DNA of 64,000 nucleotides from Hydractinia symbiolongicarpus. Lineage: Eukaryota; Cnidaria; Hydrozoa; Anthoathecata; Hydractiniidae. Under the pieces are notes generated by a model. It made no database searches, was not told where the DNA came from, and saw only the letters and a list, made by a program, of their open reading frames with translations. This document shows, piece after piece, positions 1-12,056 of the stretch; position 1 is the first letter of the stretch; every line of letters begins with the position of its first letter. A program made the position numbers and the translations under genes. The stretch covers positions 20,237,501-20,301,500 of the forward strand of contig NC_079878.1 of NCBI RefSeq assembly GCF_029227915.1, read 5' to 3'.

Positions 1-888
1 GGGGTGTTCACTGTTGCCAAAAAAGTGTATTGGACTGTTGGCTTGGCATAAATTCCCAGAGTTTTCTTACTTTCAAGCTGTGTTTATTCTTAAATTTCTT
101 ATAAAAAGCGTAACAAAAAAGTGAAATTGTTATATCATTAATGTGATGTTATAGAATTTTCTTTGTTTAGATTATTAGATCGCCTTTTAAGGTACGTAAT
201 ACCTAGAATGTTCAATTTGTTTTAAATAGACCTCCATGATTGGTCAATGAAGCGTGATGAAAGTTGTTATCATGTATAAAACATCTACGATGGAGATCTC
301 TACTTATAATTTGTACAAAAAATTTAAAATTTACAAAAGTGTAACAAAAAAGGCAACAAACTCTAAATTTCAGGTGAGGTCTGATGTACTTACTTAGGGT
401 ATTACGAATTACTAATACCTGTAATGACCCCAATGATTCTTTAGTCACCTTCAATCAATCTTGTTCAACTCCAATGATGTATGGAGAGACTATTTCTCTG
501 CAACAAACCACCCAAATTGCCTTGAGACGGCAGCGGTTTCAACTTACCTTAAACAGGAAATTTTTGCAAACTTTGCGATTTTGTGAATTTTCGGCAAATT
601 CGTAAAATGCTTCAATTCATATAGATGTAACCTTAAAATTTGATTAAAGTGTCGCAAAGACAGCAATGGAAGAATTCACAATATTAAGTTTTCAAAAGGG
701 CAGTACACTGCAATTTATAGATAAGAAACCGGAAAATTTAGGACAAAAACTTGTGCGAATGAAAGAACGTGAAATTCTCGTATGAATAAGCTGTTATGAA
801 TAGGTCTTTACAGAATGTACTAAAGAATAAACTTAAAAAAATACTGTATCGCACTTTCGGGAATTGGGAAATTACAGATTTCGCCCAA
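1..888. other. Intergenic DNA, no gene seen
   Basis: AT-rich sequence with only short chance reading frames on either strand. No domain, splice-bounded exon or inverted-repeat element was recognised. It lies beside the flank repeat that starts near 889, so it may be the edge of another duplicated unit, but nothing in it shows that directly. Confidence 0.4.
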
Positions 889-1395
889 GTGCAAACAATG
901 CAATCAAAATAAACAGGCCTTTTAAAATAGCTGATGAAGAAGTTGAAGCATCATACGTCGATCATTTTCTGTCTTCAGTAATCATTTGTATTGCCTGCGT
1001 TTTAGAAGTTTTACAAAAATAAATTCTAACTCACTCTATTTTTCCTAGTAGCCCGGACTGATGGAATATATTTTTTACAGGAAAGAGAACTCCAACAATT
1101 TGTAACTGCGCTAAAAAATCTTTTTACATCAACGCATTATGACACCTGGTCTCTGTTTACTCTACATTTAGACCAAGTTCAGATTTCTACCTGGCTTTAG
1201 AGAACACACATGGTATTCAAATAACTTTCAATTTGTTAGATAGTGTAGAGGGCAGTAAAAAAAGGTAGCTAACAAAGTCATTTGGGTACAAATAGTAAGG
1301 AAAAATTAACAATAGACTGCTAAATTTTGTTCTTTTTCGATAAAGCTTGCTATATTCCTCGTTTGCTTTAAATAAAGGGATATAATAATAGCATA
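889..1395. repeat. Flank repeat, copy also at about 13000-13505
   Basis: About 500 bp are nearly identical, in the same orientation, to about 13000-13505, which lies upstream of gene A. The shared stretch begins at the run 'caatcaaaataaacaggcc' and ends near 'aaataaaggga'. The B copy of this flank is cut off at about 20917. This left-edge copy has no GTPase gene next to it inside the window, so it may mark a neighbouring unit to the left or a stray duplicate. Confidence 0.75.
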
Positions 1396-1594
1396 TTTCG
1401 ATTCTTCATGTTTCCACCGCTATGTTTGATTTGCTAAATCATAAACCATAAATTGTAAGAATTGGAGTCAGATTAGCTACTTTTTAAAATTGATGAAAAT
1501 GAAATTGTAATCGTAGAAGCATTATCCATTCATAAATTATCAAGGATTTTTAAATGTAATTTTATATCAATAAATTATTTATAACGAGTAATAT

Positions 1595-1945
1595 AATATA
1601 CCTTATCGGGGAACATTTCGTCGGGTTAAAACTTAATCGGGGAAAAGTTAAGTCACTTTTGAAAAATAAGTCTCTTTTCCCCGACTAATTTTTCAAATAA
1701 GTCACTTCCTGTAGGTAACCTCACAAGAGAATTTAAATCAATTTTTTTTATTGATCTATGTATGTTTTTCATACAAAAAAAATTACGAGATTAAGAACAA
1801 AAGTTCTTAGTCGGGTATTAACAATCGCGTAAAAGTACTAGTCGGGGATAAAATAATCGGGGGAAATTTTGGTCGGGGAAAAATTAAGTCACTTTCAAAA
1901 AATTTAGTCACTTTTCCCCGACTTTTTTCCCCGATAAGGTATATT
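1595..1945. mobile_element. MITE-like element with 19-bp terminal inverted repeats
   Basis: The 19 bases at 1595-1613 (aatataccttatcggggaa) are the perfect reverse complement of 1927-1945. The interior repeats the motif gtcggggaaaa with a nearby aagtcac in both orientations, giving a strongly palindromic 351-bp element. There is no coding capacity. A target-site duplication could not be settled, so the superfamily is open. Confidence 0.8.
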
Positions 1946-2236
1946 CCTTAGCCAACATCTAGTAAACGCCGCTCTCTACTAAACATCGCCATCTGATAAA
2001 CCCTGCGTTCGAGTAAATGTTTTACTCAACATTCTGCATTTATATAATCTATCATAAAAAAGATGGTCTGGTAAGTAACAATGATCTATTGTTTTCATGT
2101 CTTTTCGGGTCAGAGATACTGGCGCTCAAACCTCGATCCTGAACAGAAGTTCGAAATGGCGCGTTTATAACTGTTGTTTTTGCTGTCGTTTGGTATTCTT
2201 GCTTGGTATTTCGATTATTTGTTGCTAATTTTTACT

Positions 2237-3150
2237 ATGCTTGGCGAAAATTGTGCAATATTTAGGTGCCCCACATAAAGGAGAAACAAAGAGCTCAGTA
2301 TTTTTAAATTCCATTACCGAATACTGATTTGAACAGGAAAGGGGGAAAGAAACTTATTAAAGTCATTACGAAAGATAGGGTCATTGATGATCAGCTGAAA
2401 AAACGTATCACAATATTTAAATTATATATATGCGAACGTCATTTTTCTTCAGAACAAATCTGAGTTTATTCAACTCGCAAAAGCTTGAAAGAAGGAAAGC
2501 TACCTCATCTCAATCTTCCAGACACATGTTTTGGTCAAACCACTTTAAAAGCTCCTTGATCCAGCACTTTAATTCAAAAACGTAAAGATTTCAATAATAT
2601 CCAAGATCTTTCACCTCCTTCTTCTCCAATCACTATATATAGAAATTTCTTTGACTTCAGTCAACGAATTTTAAAACTGTCATTGAGTAGCATTCAAGAC
2701 ACACTAGTTATTCTTACATTGTACTTCATCTGGCCACATCATCCCAAAGTATGAAATATTCATTGATCAATCTCTCTCGATTTCATTGAGAATATTTTGA
2801 TGAATGTTACCTAGTGATCATGAATTGTACCCTCCTATGAAAACATCTCCTTGCATCACCCTTTCAAATGTTATAACGGAACTTAATGGAAAAGAAGTTG
2901 GTAAATTCCTTTTAAAATATGGCGGACTATATATTCTTTCAGAAATATCTTGCCAGGATGATTTAGAAAATTTGGTAGACAACGTGTCATTGAATCTTGC
3001 AGTGACAATCCTTCTGTAAGAGATGTTGGATGCATTGATAATATCAACAAAGCTCAATTTTCTGTAAACCCAATTGCTGAGAATGTTCAGGGGCCAAGCT
3101 GTAAATTTAACATCATCACTCCATTACTGAAAAGAAAGAAGACTCAGTAA
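2237..3150 (+). pseudogene. THAP-domain protein pseudogene
   Basis: From the ATG at 2237 the frame reads MLGENCAIFRCPT and then hits a stop. Other frames continue the same domain: KVITKDRVIDDQLKKR and then YICERHFSSEQI, ending at a further stop. The spacing Cys-x4-Cys, later Cys-x2-His, and a final LPHLNLP match the C2CH zinc-binding THAP domain, a DNA-binding fold found in P-element-like transposases and domesticated proteins. A downstream open piece (2804-3019) and its continuation to the TAA at 3148-3150 look like the rest of the same protein. At least two in-frame stops and several frameshifts make it non-functional. Whether it was a transposase or a host gene is not clear. Confidence 0.65.
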
Positions 3151-3977
3151 ACCCAAAAGTTCCGGACATGAACTTAAACTGTCACAACGGCTATTTTTAT
3201 GACCACAAATTTGAAAAAAAGTTATTATTTTTTTGGCTTTATTCTCTAGTTCCCCTTATTTTAAAAGACTAGAGATTGGCTTTTGTTGTTAGTTAACTCC
3301 AGAAATGCTCATTTGCTTTTTATTATGGAATTAGGCAGATTAAACCATAATACTCTGTTTTTACAATATTGTTTTCTACAAACTTTAGTGATTAGGCATT
3401 TTCAAAAATTTGGCGGGCTTAACCTAATGGAGAGGCGAACAAAAAACTATTTTATGGCAGCCAAAAAATAAATTTTAAGCGCGGAAAAAAAGTTATAGAA
3501 TAAAGGATTAAGAAATCTATATCGGTAACTACTATAATAACAAATAAATAATTATATTTCATAACTAAGTATCTGTATTTATTACCCGGGTAAAAGGCGG
3601 CATCAATATTTCTTAATATCGCGCAATGTGATTGGTTAGAACTTACGTTATAGCGTGCAATATTCCACGGTATTGCCCGCTACCGTAGCAACCGTGTTTA
3701 AAGTTTAAATATGGTGGCATTAAATGTTAATAAACACGGAAAAAAGTAAACAAAACGCCAAAAATAAGTAAAACTTACTTTCATATTTTCAAGAATTCTA
3801 TGTTGCGGCTACAATAAAAACCTATGATGTTTACACGATATTTGATTTTAAAAAAACATATTTTTAGTTCGAATGTACGTTCCATATGGGAATAGTTTCT
3901 ATAAAGACATGGTTTCTACGTTCTGCTTTTAATGTTATATTTTTGGTCGTAAAATGCAGCACCCTAATAATAATCCA
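3151..3977. other. Intergenic DNA with repeat fragments
   Basis: The stretch at about 3160-3205 recurs inverted at about 5370-5425 (gacatgaactt, then ctgtcacaacggctatttt). The stretch at about 3580-3710 contains 'gtattgcccg' pieces like those in the foldback element just downstream. No supported gene was found; the small frames at 3283-3471 and 3886-4095 show no coding signal. Confidence 0.4.
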
Positions 3978-4104
3978 TATAATAACTGTTTATTTCGGGC
4001 AATACCTTCGAATATTGACCTTTGTCACGTATTGCCCTCACAAGCTCGGGAAATACTTTGACGTCGGTCAATATTCTCGGGTATTGCCCTTATAAACAGT
4101 TATT
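3978..4104. mobile_element. Foldback / MITE-like inverted repeat
   Basis: The left arm (aataactgtttat, gggcaatacc, aatattgacc) is mirrored by the right arm (ggtcaatatt, gggtattgccc, ataaacagttatt). This gives imperfect arms of about 40 bp around a short centre. It has no coding capacity. A foldback of similar layout but different sequence lies at 58287-58411. Confidence 0.7.
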
Positions 4105-6960
4105 ATAGGGTTAATCTTCCTAACTACATTTTTACAGAATTTTAATAGCAGTATGGGATGAAAATAAGTATGTTTTGGATGTACTTTCCAGTAAACATTA
4201 AAAAAGTGCTTTCACTTTAGATAACAAGAATATTTTACGTACTATAATAGTAACAGAATTTTATAACTTTCGTTTAAACTTCTTTGAACCTAAGAAATAT
4301 CTGTCATGACCAACAACAATATTCATGCTTTGAGTTCCTTTTTCACAAAATGCTACGACCTTTGAACGATGAAGTTTGTTATGATGAGAATGTGCCAATA
4401 AATTTACGGACCGGAAACATTCAACAACAAATCAAACGCGCGATTTGGTGACTTCATCTTTGTTCTTTACTTTCTTTATCTTTACTCACATAGTAAATAT
4501 CAATTGGTTCAGTACGTTTAGCAGTATAAAATAATAAAAATGTTCTTCACATGTTCAACATTTTTGCAATTTTGATCTTTAACTTTTTCTTGATTCATTA
4601 TAAGCCGTGACCATCACAGTAAGTAGAAATATATCCCATTGTTTTTTTAATTTAGCCACCCGTTTGGTAAATGTGTAAAAATATTGAATTATAAAAATTC
4701 AGCGCTCACAAAGCTGTAAACAAACCTGGTATTTTTAAGAGACTGTTTTAAATTTTTGGTCTAGTGTGATGTCGTTCTGCAAATTTTCATATGAAAATTT
4801 ACCGTTTTTGTGTGAAAAACATCAAATTTTTATAACCTTACAAATATTTTCAATATAAAAACATTATTAGTCATTTTTAGGACTTTTTTTGTCATGATGG
4901 CTGTAACATGGAAATTGATTCAATATGGAGTAGACCATCTAAGTCGGTCTGGCCTTTAAAAACAACACTGTCACCATGATTTTTTCATTCAGTAGCCGTG
5001 TCGTGCGCAGTTCGCCTCTCCTTTAAGGGAAGAAATTTTAGCAGGAAGAAAATTTGGTGAAAATTTTCGGACGGCGAAAAAATGTAATTTTGCGGATCTT
5101 TGTTTAAACCGCCATATACGCCAAATTTCCTTTTCGCCAAAATTTTTTCCTTTAAGGTAACTTTCAGGATTTGGGCCAAAAACAACGTAGTTACTTTCGC
5201 GAAAGTTTATTCCTAGTACTTTAAGGGAGCAAAATATTTGGTAGGATATATATTTTTGCGAATGACGGATTTTTAAAATTTTTGCAGAACTAAATTTACC
5301 TACTATATAGCAGCAGTTTTTTTGTTTGGTAAGCTAAGCCGAAAAATGTTTTTTATTAAATGTGTGGCTATTAAAATAGCCGTTGTGACAGTTTTTAAAG
5401 TTCATGTCTGGAACTTAGTCAATCAGTGTCCAATGTCTGTGTTGCTCCTTGATTTCTTTACTTCAGTTTTCAGTGATCTCTCTTTTGCTGCCTTCTTACG
5501 AGCTGTTTTTTACGCATATCTTTTGCATATGAAAAACTTCGAACTCTTATTTACAAAGTGAGTATATGTTCCAAAAGGTGCATACTGACTTCTATGGTGA
5601 CTTTTGAATCCCCAGTTTAACAAACACTTTTAAGGTTTGACAATATAGAACAGTTCTTGAGCATGTACAGATAAATCAGCTATGATTCAAGACGGTTTTA
5701 AATCAGAAGATTTTTCCTCATCTGCCTCAAATAAAGATTTACAACCAGTATCTATTTTATTTTGAGATAATGACAAACATTCTGGGCAATTTAAACCTAA
5801 TCCCTTCAGTTTCTTTAAGTTTGTGTAAAGCAACGTTAAAGCGTTCTGCTCAATATTTTAAGCTAGGTTGTCATACGTTATGATAACAAAGCAAAAGAAA
5901 AAGAAAAGGAAACGTGTGTATCATCTCGAAGTTGTTCCTTTTGCATTAGCCCAAACGTTAGTTAATCAATGTGGTACTTCTAGCACTAATGACGAGACTT
6001 CTTTCATTTGTAAAAAGCAAACCTTTAACTTTTAATCTTTTTCGTCAAAGGGATTTCTAAATCGAAACCTATTAAACCTAAACAAGTTTTTTAGAGCATT
6101 GGTAGATTCAACCCCTTCAGGTTTTTTTAACGGTACTGGGAAGTATAATGTAGGCACTCACTATAACAAGCTCTACACCTCTGAGGACGTCTAAATTTTA
6201 TTCATTGTAGTGAAGGCTCTCAGGTTTGTCTTTTTTAAAGGTCATTTTAAAAACCTTATGATATATATACAGAATTGATAAGGTCAATGTTATGGCGATG
6301 CTGGCAATGTATCTGTTAAAATAAATATTTGTAATGCTAACATTTTAAAGCAAAACAGATTAGCTTTATACATATCCTTGTTCTTCTCACTGCTTAAATT
6401 TAGTTGTCTGTAATTCATGCTTTGTACATTATTTCTAAAACATGATGAATCGAATCAAACGTAACATATTTTTACAAATTTTTCAAAAGTAGGTTAACAT
6501 TTTTATGCAAGAATATTCCTTACTTAACTAATAATCCCAACAATGCCCATAATATTAATGTTTGTAACACGATATGTAGAACGTATTATTAACACGAGGG
6601 TTTTCAATGATTTGTATGAAGGCATTTTGTCCATGGTTCCATTTCATTATATTTTTGAATTTTTTATTATATTTATGAAGAAAGAAGATTTTGATTTGGT
6701 TATTTTTTAATGACCTCCAATCTGCAGAAAACTTTATTTTGGTGCTAAATATGAAGAAAAAAGAATGAACATTCTAATTATTGCTTTAATAACTTTCAAT
6801 CTATAAAAAAACATTATGATGGTGTCGTGTTGTCTTATTGCTGGCTTGATCACACCCTTGATGATAAAGATTTTAATGTATTTTATGTTGTCATTTATTC
6901 TCCTTTTTCGATCAATTCGATCAATACTTAACGTCTATCGCGTATGTCAGAGAGTCGGTT
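4105..6960. other. Intergenic DNA, no gene supported
   Basis: This is AT-rich DNA holding dispersed repeat fragments. One is a stretch rich in gcgaaaattt-type motifs (about 5030-5260). Another is the inverted partner of 3160-3205 (about 5370-5425). A third, at about 4560-4975, resembles about 45700-45850 (caatctttaac, cagtctggt). The frames at 4985-5185 and 5322-5561 fall in these repeats and have no recognisable domain. Confidence 0.4.
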
Positions 6961-7150
6961 TTATGGCGTTTCAGTGCTTAAAGGGCGTAAAAAGGCGTCG
7001 GCTTCCAGGGCTCTGCCCTGAACCCTTTGGGGGGCTCCCTACGCCCCCCAAACCCCCAGTTGGTTAATATCGCACCTGGGGTGCGATGTTGACCCTGCGG
7101 GTCAATGGTTCGACTAAGGTTATATTTTTTCTGGCTACGCCCCTGGGAAA
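6961..7150. repeat. GC-rich island, unidentified repeat
   Basis: Base composition shifts abruptly from AT-rich to GC-rich. The segment contains nested short palindromes: ccctttggggggctccc with tacgccccccaaaccccc, then gcacctggggtgc, then gaccctgcgggtc. Overlapping frames on both strands (6816-7067 and 6978-7283) are products of this composition. It may be a SINE or the tail of a transposon; nothing identifies it. Confidence 0.5.
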
Positions 7151-7376
7151 AATAAAAAAGCGTTAAAAGCAGAAATTGCAGATACAATGTTATTTTTGAA
7201 AAGAAACAAGAAGAAGAACACGAGCGATAAACTCCACGTTGGATTTTTGTTTCTCTCAAGCAGCGACAATTATATAGACTCACTATTTCTTAATAAATCT
7301 ACAATTAATTATAACTCTAATTATCATTAGCACAAAAATATCTCTAACGAGATTGGCTAAGAGGAGAGACGTAAAT
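7151..7376. repeat. GTPase-unit 3' flank repeat, copy 1
   Basis: About 200 bp recur at about 16473-16640 and 29998-30225, in each case on the 3' side of a minus-strand GTPase gene (A, B and C). Shared landmarks are aattgcagatac, agaaacaa, actccac and the AT-rich end at tctacaattaattataac. It is therefore part of the duplicated unit and marks how far the duplication extends past the genes. Confidence 0.8.
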
Positions 7377-8932
7377 ACAGTATCTCATATGTTACATGTA
7401 AAGTATGACGGCGCAAACTTTCAGTGGTCTGGTTAGTGACAGAAAGAAAGTGTTTAACAAAGAATATTTAAAAAATTTCCAAATTTTATCAAAACAAAAA
7501 TTTCGAAAATAAATCTGTGTAATAAGGTAATCAAGGATTTTTTTCTACGTTTCCTCTGCCATCTGCTATCGGCGACATGCAAATGCGAATTTATTGTTTC
7601 TAAGATAACATGAATTAAACATCGCTATAAAAATGTTCCATATTTTGTAAAAAACAACCTACACTAACTTGATTTATCAGGTAACGGTCACACTAAATCA
7701 ACTGTTATTCTTTTGCATTTTACTTCTTATTCGATTACAATTTACAACAAACTTTTAGAAAAGAAGTTTACTATTCATTTCGGATTTCGTTTGATTTTGG
7801 AAACATCTTCTGAGATTTGTCACACTAAGTTATCGCACTGAACCCTCGTACAATATAGCATATATTGTTCTCGTTCTGATTTTCACAATCTTTATTTTAC
7901 TCCTCTAAAGGAAAATAACTAGACAAATATATCAGAACTCGAAAAAGATATACCATATTACTCTGTAGCGTGCGTGATAAAACAAATCTTATGTCAATTC
8001 ACCATACATTAAATGTTTATTTCGAGAACAATGGATATTTCTATTTTACTTGCCGAAAGTGTTAAGAAACATTCACCTTAATCAACATTCAAAAAAGTAA
8101 GTATTTTAAAGTTTCCTTAAAGGGACTACAAAGCGAGCTATTGATTCTGAACTTAGGTAACTTACACGGCAGGTAAACAAAAATCATAGGATAAGGAAAT
8201 TATGAGCCAATGAGAACAAAAACCAATTTCAACTCATGTGAAATACCACATTGGACATCCAAATCTTACTGAAAATGACAGAAAAACTCTACGTGCGTTT
8301 GATATCCATAATTTAGCATATAGGAACTTTAAATGCTGTTAATCAAGTTTTCTGATGAAATATACTTCCAACGTTTTTGAGCTAGCCGCGAAATTTTTAG
8401 AGAAAAGTCAGTCGAAGCAACAGGGATGACTTTAACATCTTTTTGGAGGTGCGTGTTACCATCTTTAAAGCTAGGACCATAACATTTTTTACCAAATATA
8501 GATATCACCACATCAAAGCAAACTTTCGATATACTGATATTTAACATATTTTACAGACTTAGCCCATTTTACTGTCACAAAGAATACTCAAGTTTATTAT
8601 TTCAGAAAATAGCAACAAAAGGTAGCAAATTCATCGCAAAAAAAGTATTTTTTCATAAACAGGTTGTCTGTACAGTTGTGAAGTGTGCCTAATTTCTAGT
8701 AATTAACCCTACGGGTGGTCTACATATTACATAACGTTATTCAAAATGTGAAATGATGGAGAATAGATAACTGACGAAGATCTTATTTGGCCCCTTTAAT
8801 TTGGTGGAAATTGTAAACAGTGATTTGATATGTGATAAAAACAATGGCAATAAGTTATACCCAAACATAAAAGATTATTACATTTATAGGTTCCCAAATA
8901 CTTTGAAGTCCTATAATTATATTTTATTGTGT
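7377..8932. other. Intergenic DNA 3' of gene A
   Basis: There is no gene here. The last few hundred bases (about 8660-8850) align with about 17145-17320 beside gene B (acaggttgtctgtacagttgtga; gtaaacagtgattt), so they are shared 3' flank. Two AATAAA signals read on the minus strand at 8932-8937 and 8923-8928, overlapping and just after the gene A stop, and are candidate polyadenylation signals. Confidence 0.45.
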
Positions 8933-11900
8933 TTATTTTAATAATGTCAAAATTTTTTCGACTTTTGTGATTTTTTCGACTTTTTTCGATTTTTTCGGCT
9001 TTTTCTTACCGTCGGCAACTTTTTGGTTTGTACTCGTATTATTCTGTGCCCCTGATTCTAAATTTTTAGAAAAGTAAGTATGACCATCCTTTATTACATC
9101 TTTGATGTTTTCAATCGCGTTTAAGATGGTGGCTTCGTAATTGCTAACAGTTGCAGTAAGACTGTCTGGATCTGTACATGCCTGTTGCAGAGTTAAAGCT
9201 ATTTTCCTGAAATGATGCAACTGCTCAAGACGTACTTTCTTGTTGGGTCGACTGCTGGCTTCTTCGGACTTGATTAACCTTTCAATATATGTCACATTTG
9301 TTAGAAAACTTTTGCGAAGTGATATTTCTTCTAAGGATTTGGCAGCATCAGATGCGGATTTGATGTCGCCAAATGTTTTTTCTCTATACACACGGTATTC
9401 TTCTAGCATCCTTAATAAGAGCTTCTTTTTACCATTTTTGTCATTCATCGCAATTTGATATTTTTTCATCATATCTTCAACTGTTTCTTCCACTTCGATC
9501 TCGTCATAAACATAAATTCTAAACAATGGAGGTACTCGCAACTATTTTAAGATGAAACTTTAAATTATAACATTGAATTATTAACGAAGAGTTACTTATT
9601 AGTCGATTTTTTTCCAAAATCAAAAATATAACAATAAAAAATAACAATAACTCTTGTGAGACCGACATCACATCATATTTTGCGCACAATAATTAATATC
9701 AAAAAATGCAAACGCGAATATAGGTGTTAAGATTATTATCGCACTGAAAAAGATTAACAGTAGTACAGAAACTGAATTAAATAATACATTGCTGAAGCAG
9801 TACATTGATCAGAAGAAAATATTAAGTGCCAGAAAACATATAGAGAGTAAATTTTGACATTGGGATAAACAGGATAAATGTTTTAATATAGAAAAATTAT
9901 TTTCATTTCGGTACCCGAGATTCTGTTTGCCTGTTCCTAGAATATGGTAACAGGAATTGATTTTTGTAATACGAACAGAGTACAATAGATTTTATTGTGA
10001 GGCGAGATATCGATCAATATTTGAAAAGAAATTACCTGTCTCCGTTTGAATGACTGTCCCAAGGACATTTTCCAGGACAAGTAACACACTCTCCGTTGTT
10101 CATAGATGCACACCTCTCTTTGTTATCGCCATCAATGTAACATGGATCGTGACATGTAAACATACATGCCTTACAATTTGTTATATTGTGATTGATGACT
10201 TTCGTTGTCTGGGGATACCTCTTTGACTTGATTTTATAATCCTTGTTTGCTCTCATGGTGCCTTTTAATGCAAGAATGTCGTTAATCATACTTTCGATGC
10301 ACTGAAGCATGTCCATCCCCTTGTCAATTTTCTTTTGTAAACATTCCAATAGAGATTTCAAACCATCTCTTTTCTTGAGTACTTCTTTTGTCAGATCTAA
10401 ACTTGTTGAAATGATCTTACCTAGGTAATTGAAAAACTTTTCCAAACTATCGTAACCAAATACCCAAGAGTGATCGCTAGCCACATCATTATTCGGAGCA
10501 TACAATGCTGAATTATTAAACTTGAAAGAAGCATCTTTATTAAATGGAATTTTGTTATTCTTTACAACTTCCAAAGCAGGAGGTGCTTGAGCGTCGGCAA
10601 ATGTAAACAACAAAAATATATTGTCTGTCATATCTTTGCCAAAGATGTTTAAAACTTGATCAAAAATGTATTTTTGCTCTTCTGTTATTCTTGCTTGACT
10701 TGCTTGTATCACAAGTCCAATACAAGAAAGTTCTTTTACTGGACATACATTTTCACTATCGAAAAATGTACGTATTTGGTCAATTATCATTTCATCGTAT
10801 TTTATGCCACGTGTGTCACCGAAACCAGGTGTGTCAATGATCGTCAAGCTGTAATTAATTCGAAATCCTTCATCGTGATGCAGGACAAAACTGCTAACCC
10901 AACTAGTCATGCTTTCTGCTTTGCTCCTTGAAGCATTTGGCCCACGTTCTTTTATCTCTTCTTCGTCAACAATCAACTGGAAGCGAAATTTATCTCTGTA
11001 TGTCACGCCATACACGTAATTAATTATGTTGTTAATTAGCAAACTTTTTCCAGCACCTGTCATTCCTGCCATCATTATATATTTGTTGGATTTCCATGGA
11101 TTTACCCGACCTAACTCGTAGAGTCTGAGCTTGTTCGTTGGATCCTAGAATAACAAAAGTACAGGATCCTGTGTAAGTTACATAAACACTTTTACATCAG
11201 GATGTGTATTTGAGACCACTGTGTCCATCGCATTGCTAAATGCCAAGATACACAACTAGATTTAAATAGTTTTTTAATAAAATTTAAATAGAAGCTAAGT
11301 ATTTACCGAGTCGATCAATTTTACTGGTAATTTATACAATTCAAGACCGTTTTCTTCTTTAATGAGAACTGATTGAGATTTCACTTTTCTTGCTAGTCGA
11401 CCAAATGATGTTGCGCCATAAACCGTTTTTATCTCTTCCAATCTTTTCTGAAAGAGCTTCAACTCCTTTTTCTTAGCCTCAGCCTCTTTATTGAAGCTGC
11501 TAATTACTTCCATCTGTTCAAGAACATCAGAAGATTCTAATATAACTGGTCTTTTTTCGTCGTGTTTTATAGTGAAGTTGGATAATGCGCTATCTAAATC
11601 TTGTTGGATTGCTTTTAGTTTTGAATGCATTTCGCCAACGTCTAGATAATCATACAAATTCTCTTGCTCTTTCTCAATATATTTGCGACATAACAACATT
11701 GCATCGCGGACTTCCTCAAACGAACTTTTTAGATCGTTTTCAAGTTTTTGAAGAATTCTTTCTCTTTCTGGTTGCTGTTTTTTTGCAATATTTTTTTTCT
11801 TTTGCACATAGATTGCTATCCATTGCTGCAAGAATCCTAGTAGCCCACAAACTCCTATAACCAAGCCTAAAACGGTTGTTGAATAATATGGCGAGAAGAA

Positions 11901-12056
11901 TTCTCTTAACACAATCACGATGGCAATCAGAACAACCCCAGCGGCAATTAATAAACCGTTGATAGAGGTTTTAGTAATTGATTCATTTGTTTGAGATTCC
12001 TCCTTTGTTCCAATTGCGTTACATTTGGCTTCCGCAATTGTGCATTGATCACTAGT
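8933..12056 (-). CDS. Membrane-anchored AIG1-like GTPase, paralog A
   Basis: There are three exons: 11307-12056, 10036-11144 and 8933-9518, with GT-AG introns joining in phases 0 and 2. Exon 1 encodes two hydrophobic helices (around LLIAAGVVLIAIVIV and VLGLVIGVCGLLG) and a short coiled coil. Exon 2 carries the P-loop GMTGAGKS, switch motif DTPGFGDTRG, TFAD at the G4 position in place of N/TKxD, and a Cys/His block (CKACMFTCHDPC ... CVTCPGKCPW). Exon 3 is helical. Such GTPases with this Cys module are known as large uncharacterised animal families, and an immune or membrane-remodelling role is only a guess. There are two oddities. The ATG of C and D is ATT here (12036-12038), with the frame open to the splice acceptor. 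The C-terminus is a Lys-rich tail unlike the other copies. The true start is unknown. Confidence 0.8.

Noticed and set aside
6816-7283. Overlapping frames on both strands around the GC-rich island
   Set aside because: The length comes from a lack of stop codons in GC-rich DNA; the peptides are compositional and cross the repeat boundary.
10656-10931. 91-codon plus-strand frame opposite exon 2, repeated opposite all four GTPase copies (18724, 31951, 51774)
   Set aside because: It is a shadow of a strongly conserved coding exon; its conservation follows from the sense strand and it has no domain.
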